Shown here: piece by piece, positions 60,975 through 64,000 of the stretch
Layout: every line of letters starts with the position of its first letter
How positions within the stretch are numbered: the first letter of the stretch is position 1
Source: Candidatus Obscuribacterales bacterium
GTDB taxonomy: Bacteria; Cyanobacteriota; Vampirovibrionia; Obscuribacterales; Obscuribacteraceae
DNA: 64,000 nt
NCBI GenBank assembly: GCA_021732085.1
Contig: JAKFVQ010000027.1
Location: 124,001 to 188,000 of the forward strand
Direction: 5' to 3'
Translations under genes and position numbers: made by a program
Notes under the pieces: model-generated
The model's input: only the letters and a program-made list of their open reading frames with translations
Told to the model about the DNA's origin: nothing
The model's database searches: none

Positions 60975-61355
60975 ATGTCACATATCACAAGGGTGAAGAC
61001 CAAGCTGGTTGACCTGGAAATGTTGCGTCTTGCTTTGAAAGATATCGCTTGTGTTTTTGAAGAAGGTGACGATCTGAAAATTCCTGAGCTTAATGGTCCG
61101 GTGATTATGAAACTGACTTTTGCTGGAATGAAGAGGCACGTTGCTTTAGTGGCGGATAAAGATGGGACTTTCTCTATCGTCGGCGACGCGACATTAATCG
61201 GGCAGCTTAAGCGTGATCAGAAGGTCGGGCGGCTCCTGCAGCGCTATGCATATCATAGTGTCAAGGGAACCTTGCTAAAGCAGGGTTTTCAACTCGATGA
61301 GGAATCCGTTGGCGCGCAAAGCGAAATACGACTGACTCTTCGAAGAACGAATTGA
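60975..61355 (+). CDS. ycf35: DUF1257 (Ycf35-like) protein
   Basis: The 126-residue protein has the DUF1257 pattern: SHITRVKTKLVDLEMLRLALKDI at the start, VALVADKDGTFSIVGD and RLLQRYAYHSVKGTLLKQGF. In cyanobacteria and plastids Ycf35 is linked with Ycf46. ATG 60975 sits behind AGGAGGT, an unusually strong site. Start of the second half of the cluster. Confidence 0.88.
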   Translation: MSHITRVKTKLVDLEMLRLALKDIACVFEEGDDLKIPELNGPVIMKLTFAGMKRHVALVADKDGTFSIVGDATLIGQLKRDQKVGRLLQRYAYHSVKGTLLKQGFQLDEESVGAQSEIRLTLRRTN

Positions 61356-61397
61356 TAGACCGCATCGAAATGCAATGGTTTTGTTAGGAGCAAACTT

Positions 61398-61598
61398 GTG
61401 GATATCGAAACTGTGAAAGTAGTGATTAACGCCGATGGTCAAGTCATGATTGAAGTGGATGGTGCTCATGGACCTGTCTGTTTACAAGTTACTGATGATA
61501 TTGTAAAAATGCTGGGCGGTGATGTTTTGTCTCAACAATTGACAGCCGAATATTATGTGGAGCAGGCTGTCAGCGAACACATAAAGGTAACAGAGTAG
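61398..61598 (+). CDS. DUF2997 protein
   Basis: A 66-residue protein with VKVVINADGQVMIEVDGAHG, then CLQVTDDIVKMLGG, and a helical end, matching DUF2997. This tiny family usually accompanies DUF1257 genes. GTG start at 61398 with AGGAG upstream. Confidence 0.87.
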   Translation: MDIETVKVVINADGQVMIEVDGAHGPVCLQVTDDIVKMLGGDVLSQQLTAEYYVEQAVSEHIKVTE

Positions 61599-61669
61599 TC
61601 TAGCGATGGGCTATCATTGTTTGGCCCGCGTTTGGGCGGACGGAATCACAGGCGAGACAGGAGCAATTG

Positions 61670-63217
61670 ATGGCTAAGTTAGATTTCGGCGATGAGCTGG
61701 AGTTGCTTCTGCAAGCACGCTTTACTCTGGTGATCTTAGTCACGCAGGAAGAAGCTCGGGCTATGGAAACCGTAAAGAAAATGTGTGAGCGTTCCAAGCG
61801 CCAGCTAATTAGTTGGGACTTGGGAAAAGGTTTCCAGCTCATGACTGAAGGAAGTCTTTCGATGCCTCCTGCACCGTCTCCTATTGCCGCTCTTGAACAA
61901 ATGGAAAAAACGGAACACGACGCCTTATTCATTTTGAAAGACTTCGATGATTGTTGGGGCAACGCACAAGTTAAGCGTCAATTGCGGAATTTGGCTCAGT
62001 CTTTTAAGCAGCGACGAAAATCGATTTTGGTTACGTCATGTTCGCACAAGGTTCCCGAGCAGCTCAAGGATGATTCCTTCATTGTTGAATTTCCTTTGCC
62101 GGAGGCAGAGGAGCTGGAGAAGGTACTGTCTCGGATCTTGCAGGTGCCCGGTGCCAAGGTACAACTCACGGCTTCCGGCAAGCAAAAGCTAATTCAAGCT
62201 GCACTTGGATTGAGTGCATCGCAAGCTTTGCGTGTTTTCTCAAAAGCGGTTGTTAAAGATGGAATGTTGGACGACCGGCATATCGATATGGTGACTGAAG
62301 AAAAACGCCAGGTAATTCGTGAAAGTCAGGCGCTCGAATTTTATCCGGTTACCGAAAAGGTGGATGATATCGGTGGATTAGACATCCTCAAAGAATGGCT
62401 GCGCCTGCGTCAGCGAGCTTTCACGCAAGCCGCTAAGGATTTTATGTTGCCTGCTCCGAAAGGAATTGCGCTTATCGGAATTCCTGGTACAGGAAAGAGT
62501 TTGACAGCCAAGATAATCGGATCTTATTGGCAGATGCCTGTGCTGCGACTTGATGCAGGGTCGTTGTTTGGCAGTTTGGTCGGTGAGTCTGAGGAACGCA
62601 CGCGCAAGGCGTTGCTGCTTGCCGAGACTGTCGCTCCTTGTGTTCTGTGGGTAGATGAGGTAGAGAAGGCATTCTCTTTTGGTGATAATGATGGTGGAAC
62701 CAGCCGGCGCGTTTTTGGTCAGATTTTGACATGGATGCAAGAGAAGCAAAAGCCTTGTTTTGTTGTTGCCACCGCTAATGATGTCAAAGCGTTGCCGCCG
62801 GAATTCATGCGCAGAGGCAGATTCGATGAGATCTTTTTCCTCGATTTGCCAACTCGCAAGGAGCGAAAAGAGATTCTTGCGGTTCACCTACGCAAGCGAA
62901 ATCGCCTGCCGAAAGATTTCAATCTCGACCAATTGGCTGAGCAATGCAATGGCTTTGTTGGTGCAGAAATCGAACAAGCTGTGCTTGATGCTATGTATTT
63001 TGCCTTCGATGAAGACCGCGAATTCAGCACCGCGGACATCGAGAAGGCTATGCGCCGGCAGGTTCCCTTATCTGTATCTCAAGCCGATGTTGTAAATGAA
63101 TTGCGAAAGATGTTGCTTGATGGCAAAGCTCAGTCAGCATCCTTCAAGGAGGCGAAAGATGCTGAGCAGTCATTTGTAGAGTTGGATTTGGAATTGCCTG
63201 TGCAAGAGCACAGATAG
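61670..63217 (+). CDS. ycf46: Ycf46-type AAA+ ATPase
   Basis: The 515-residue protein has a Ycf46 N-terminal region ([20 protein letters not shown], then [12 protein letters not shown]) without an intact Walker A, and a complete AAA+ module: Walker A GIPGTGKS at 270-277, Walker [11 protein letters not shown] with Asp329-Glu330, [22 protein letters not shown] (sensor 1 and arginine finger), and the C-terminal small domain. Start ATG 61670 with AGGAGC. Cyanobacterial Ycf46 proteins have been associated with CO2 use, a role unlikely here if the organism is not phototrophic. Confidence 0.92.
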   Translation: MAKLDFGDELELLLQARFTLVILVTQEEARAMETVKKMCERSKRQLISWDLGKGFQLMTEGSLSMPPAPSPIAALEQMEKTEHDALFILKDFDDCWGNAQVKRQLRNLAQSFKQRRKSILVTSCSHKVPEQLKDDSFIVEFPLPEAEELEKVLSRILQVPGAKVQLTASGKQKLIQAALGLSASQALRVFSKAVVKDGMLDDRHIDMVTEEKRQVIRESQALEFYPVTEKVDDIGGLDILKEWLRLRQRAFTQAAKDFMLPAPKGIALIGIPGTGKSLTAKIIGSYWQMPVLRLDAGSLFGSLVGESEERTRKALLLAETVAPCVLWVDEVEKAFSFGDNDGGTSRRVFGQILTWMQEKQKPCFVVATANDVKALPPEFMRRGRFDEIFFLDLPTRKERKEILAVHLRKRNRLPKDFNLDQLAEQCNGFVGAEIEQAVLDAMYFAFDEDREFSTADIEKAMRRQVPLSVSQADVVNELRKMLLDGKAQSASFKEAKDAEQSFVELDLELPVQEHR

Positions 63218-63230
63218 AGTTTTAAAAGAT

Positions 63231-63401
63231 TCAGGCTATGGCGATTAGCCTAAAGACATTGCCTTTAATATCAAAAATAACCAATCCTTCGTGTCCGTAA
63301 AGCAGACCTTTAACAGCGCCGACTGGTTCATAACTGGACCATTCGGCATCCAGCACAGCCCTCTTCCATTCCTGCAAGGGGTGCCGCCTGTCTGCTTTAG
63401 A
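63231..63401 (-). pseudogene. HigB-type toxin remnant
   Basis: A 56-codon stretch (RRHPLQEWKRAVLDAEWSSY, then GLVIFDIKGNVFRLIAIA and stop) matches the C-terminal three-quarters of HigB-family mRNA interferases, whose usual end is FNIKGNKYRLV. The first 20 or so residues (the MxVISRKxLxEFxxK part) are not present in this frame, which runs into hisS instead. No antitoxin gene is visible next to it. Confidence 0.6.
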
Positions 63402-63405
63402 TCTT

Positions 63406-64000
63406 TTACTTCTGCGCTGCCAGTTGTTTGATCTCCAAATTGTTCGGGTCGCCTTTGAATACGACGTACTCTGAAAATCCTTGCAAGAGAATTTGGTCAA
63501 GTTGCTTCTTCATATCCTTTTTACGAGCCTGAAGCGAAACTACATTTTGCCCGTCGCGCAATGAATTTGCTGCTTGCACAACTGTGATGCTGTCATCGCG
63601 ATCAGGATCGTAGATAAAGGCAATCTTCTTGGCTGAAAATGGTGGCACAAAACCTTTCTCGGAAAGAATGTCCATCACGCGTTCGAATCCGATCGAGAAT
63701 CCACAAGCGGGCACATCGTCACGCTTACTGAATTTACCGACCATCTTATCGTAGCGGCCACCTCCAGCTATGGAGCCGGAGTAACCCGGATATTTGATTT
63801 CGAAGATAGCGCCTGTGTAGTAACCCATACCGCGAACGAGCGAAGGGTCGAAGCGAATAGTGAACTTATCGCCTGCTATCGAACTTACTGCGCCAATGAT
63901 CTTCTGTAAGCTTTCCATAAAATCGCCTGCCAGATCTTTAGGCAGGAGCGATGTAATTTCTTCAAAAGATGTTTGCCCTTTCTCTTGCGCTTGCACGTAG
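63406..64000 (-). CDS. hisS: Histidyl-tRNA synthetase, C-terminal part
   Basis: The frame is open to the right edge, so the N-terminal half lies outside the window. Seen: FDPSLVRGMGYYTGAIFEI (motif for histidine binding), GGGRYDKMVG, GFSIGFERVMD (motif 3) and a short anticodon-binding domain ending IKQLAAQK. The enzyme charges tRNA-His. Confidence 0.95.
   Translation of the reverse strand, partial: YVQAQEKGQTSFEEITSLLPKDLAGDFMESLQKIIGAVSSIAGDKFTIRFDPSLVRGMGYYTGAIFEIKYPGYSGSIAGGGRYDKMVGKFSKRDDVPACGFSIGFERVMDILSEKGFVPPFSAKKIAFIYDPDRDDSITVVQAANSLRDGQNVVSLQARKKDMKKQLDQILLQGFSEYVVFKGDPNNLEIKQLAAQK

Noticed and set aside
61041..61062. AAAGATATCGCTT as a further palindrome copy
   Set aside because: It lies inside the DUF1257 coding frame, matches only part of the core, and lacks the arms.

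Overview
The window reads as chromosomal DNA of a Gram-negative, non-photosynthetic relative of cyanobacteria, most likely the Vampirovibrionia/Melainabacteria (Obscuribacterales) group. This placement is inferred from gene content and was not tested by a search. Supporting signs are: lpxB next to an MsbA-type exporter (lipid A, outer membrane); a Ycf46/Ycf35/DUF2997 set otherwise familiar from cyanobacteria and plastids; NurA, DUF4388-GGDEF and Ser/Thr kinase genes; menaquinone genes (mqnE and ubiE/menG); and many secreted Pro/Asn- or Gly-rich proteins. About 55 protein genes or gene fragments are supported. I recognised no tRNA or rRNA gene and no CRISPR array or insertion sequence.

Layout. 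1-1.5 kb: C-terminally cut gene for a caspase-fold protein with a TonB C-terminal domain. 1.6-6 kb: solitary adenine DNA methyltransferase, rsmI, uppP. 6-13 kb: membrane Ser/Thr kinase, rpiB, a TPR/matrixin-like metalloprotease, an XRE-zinc-ribbon regulator, NurA, YciI. 13.3-16.3 kb: an accessory patch with a PIN/HTH toxin-antitoxin pair and a low-complexity protein hiding an HExxH motif. 16.3-23.3 kb: mqnE, an MprF-type lipid aminoacyltransferase, a double Clp-N protein, surE, DUF4013. 24-29 kb: CNNM/CorC transporter behind a structured leader, rsmA, ispE, nth. 29-39.7 kb: small secreted proteins, a large SF2 helicase with a membrane segment, rhodanese, a repeat protein, a degenerate GGDEF protein. 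39.9-43.2 kb (minus strand): overlapping deoxyribosyltransferase-like fusion, cutA and fadD. 43.3-53.6 kb: DUF3465 protein, sixA, ruvX, a GGDEF-DUF4388 sensor coupled to a TonB protein, secG-ubiE-lpxB-msbA. 54.3-56.8 kb: a triplicated membrane protein. 57.3-63.2 kb: a six-gene GrpE-like/Hsp70/beta-propeller/Ycf35/DUF2997/Ycf46 cluster. The right end holds a HigB toxin remnant and the 3' part of hisS.

Two things stand out. First, a dispersed 32-bp palindrome centred on GCGATATCGC occurs 14 times in four intergenic regions, including a 95-bp tandem duplication and a six-unit array with a 66-67 bp period. Second, the 57.3-63.2 kb cluster looks like one chaperone/AAA+ machine: a lid-less Hsp70 with its own GrpE-like exchange factor and a propeller adaptor, next to a Ycf46-type ATPase and its two small partners. 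Its substrate is unknown.

Genes that should work together: lpxB and msbA (lipid A synthesis and export), mqnE and ubiE/menG (menaquinone), secG (secretion), and the TonB and DUF4388-GGDEF pair (envelope sensing, joined by a GTGA stop/start overlap).
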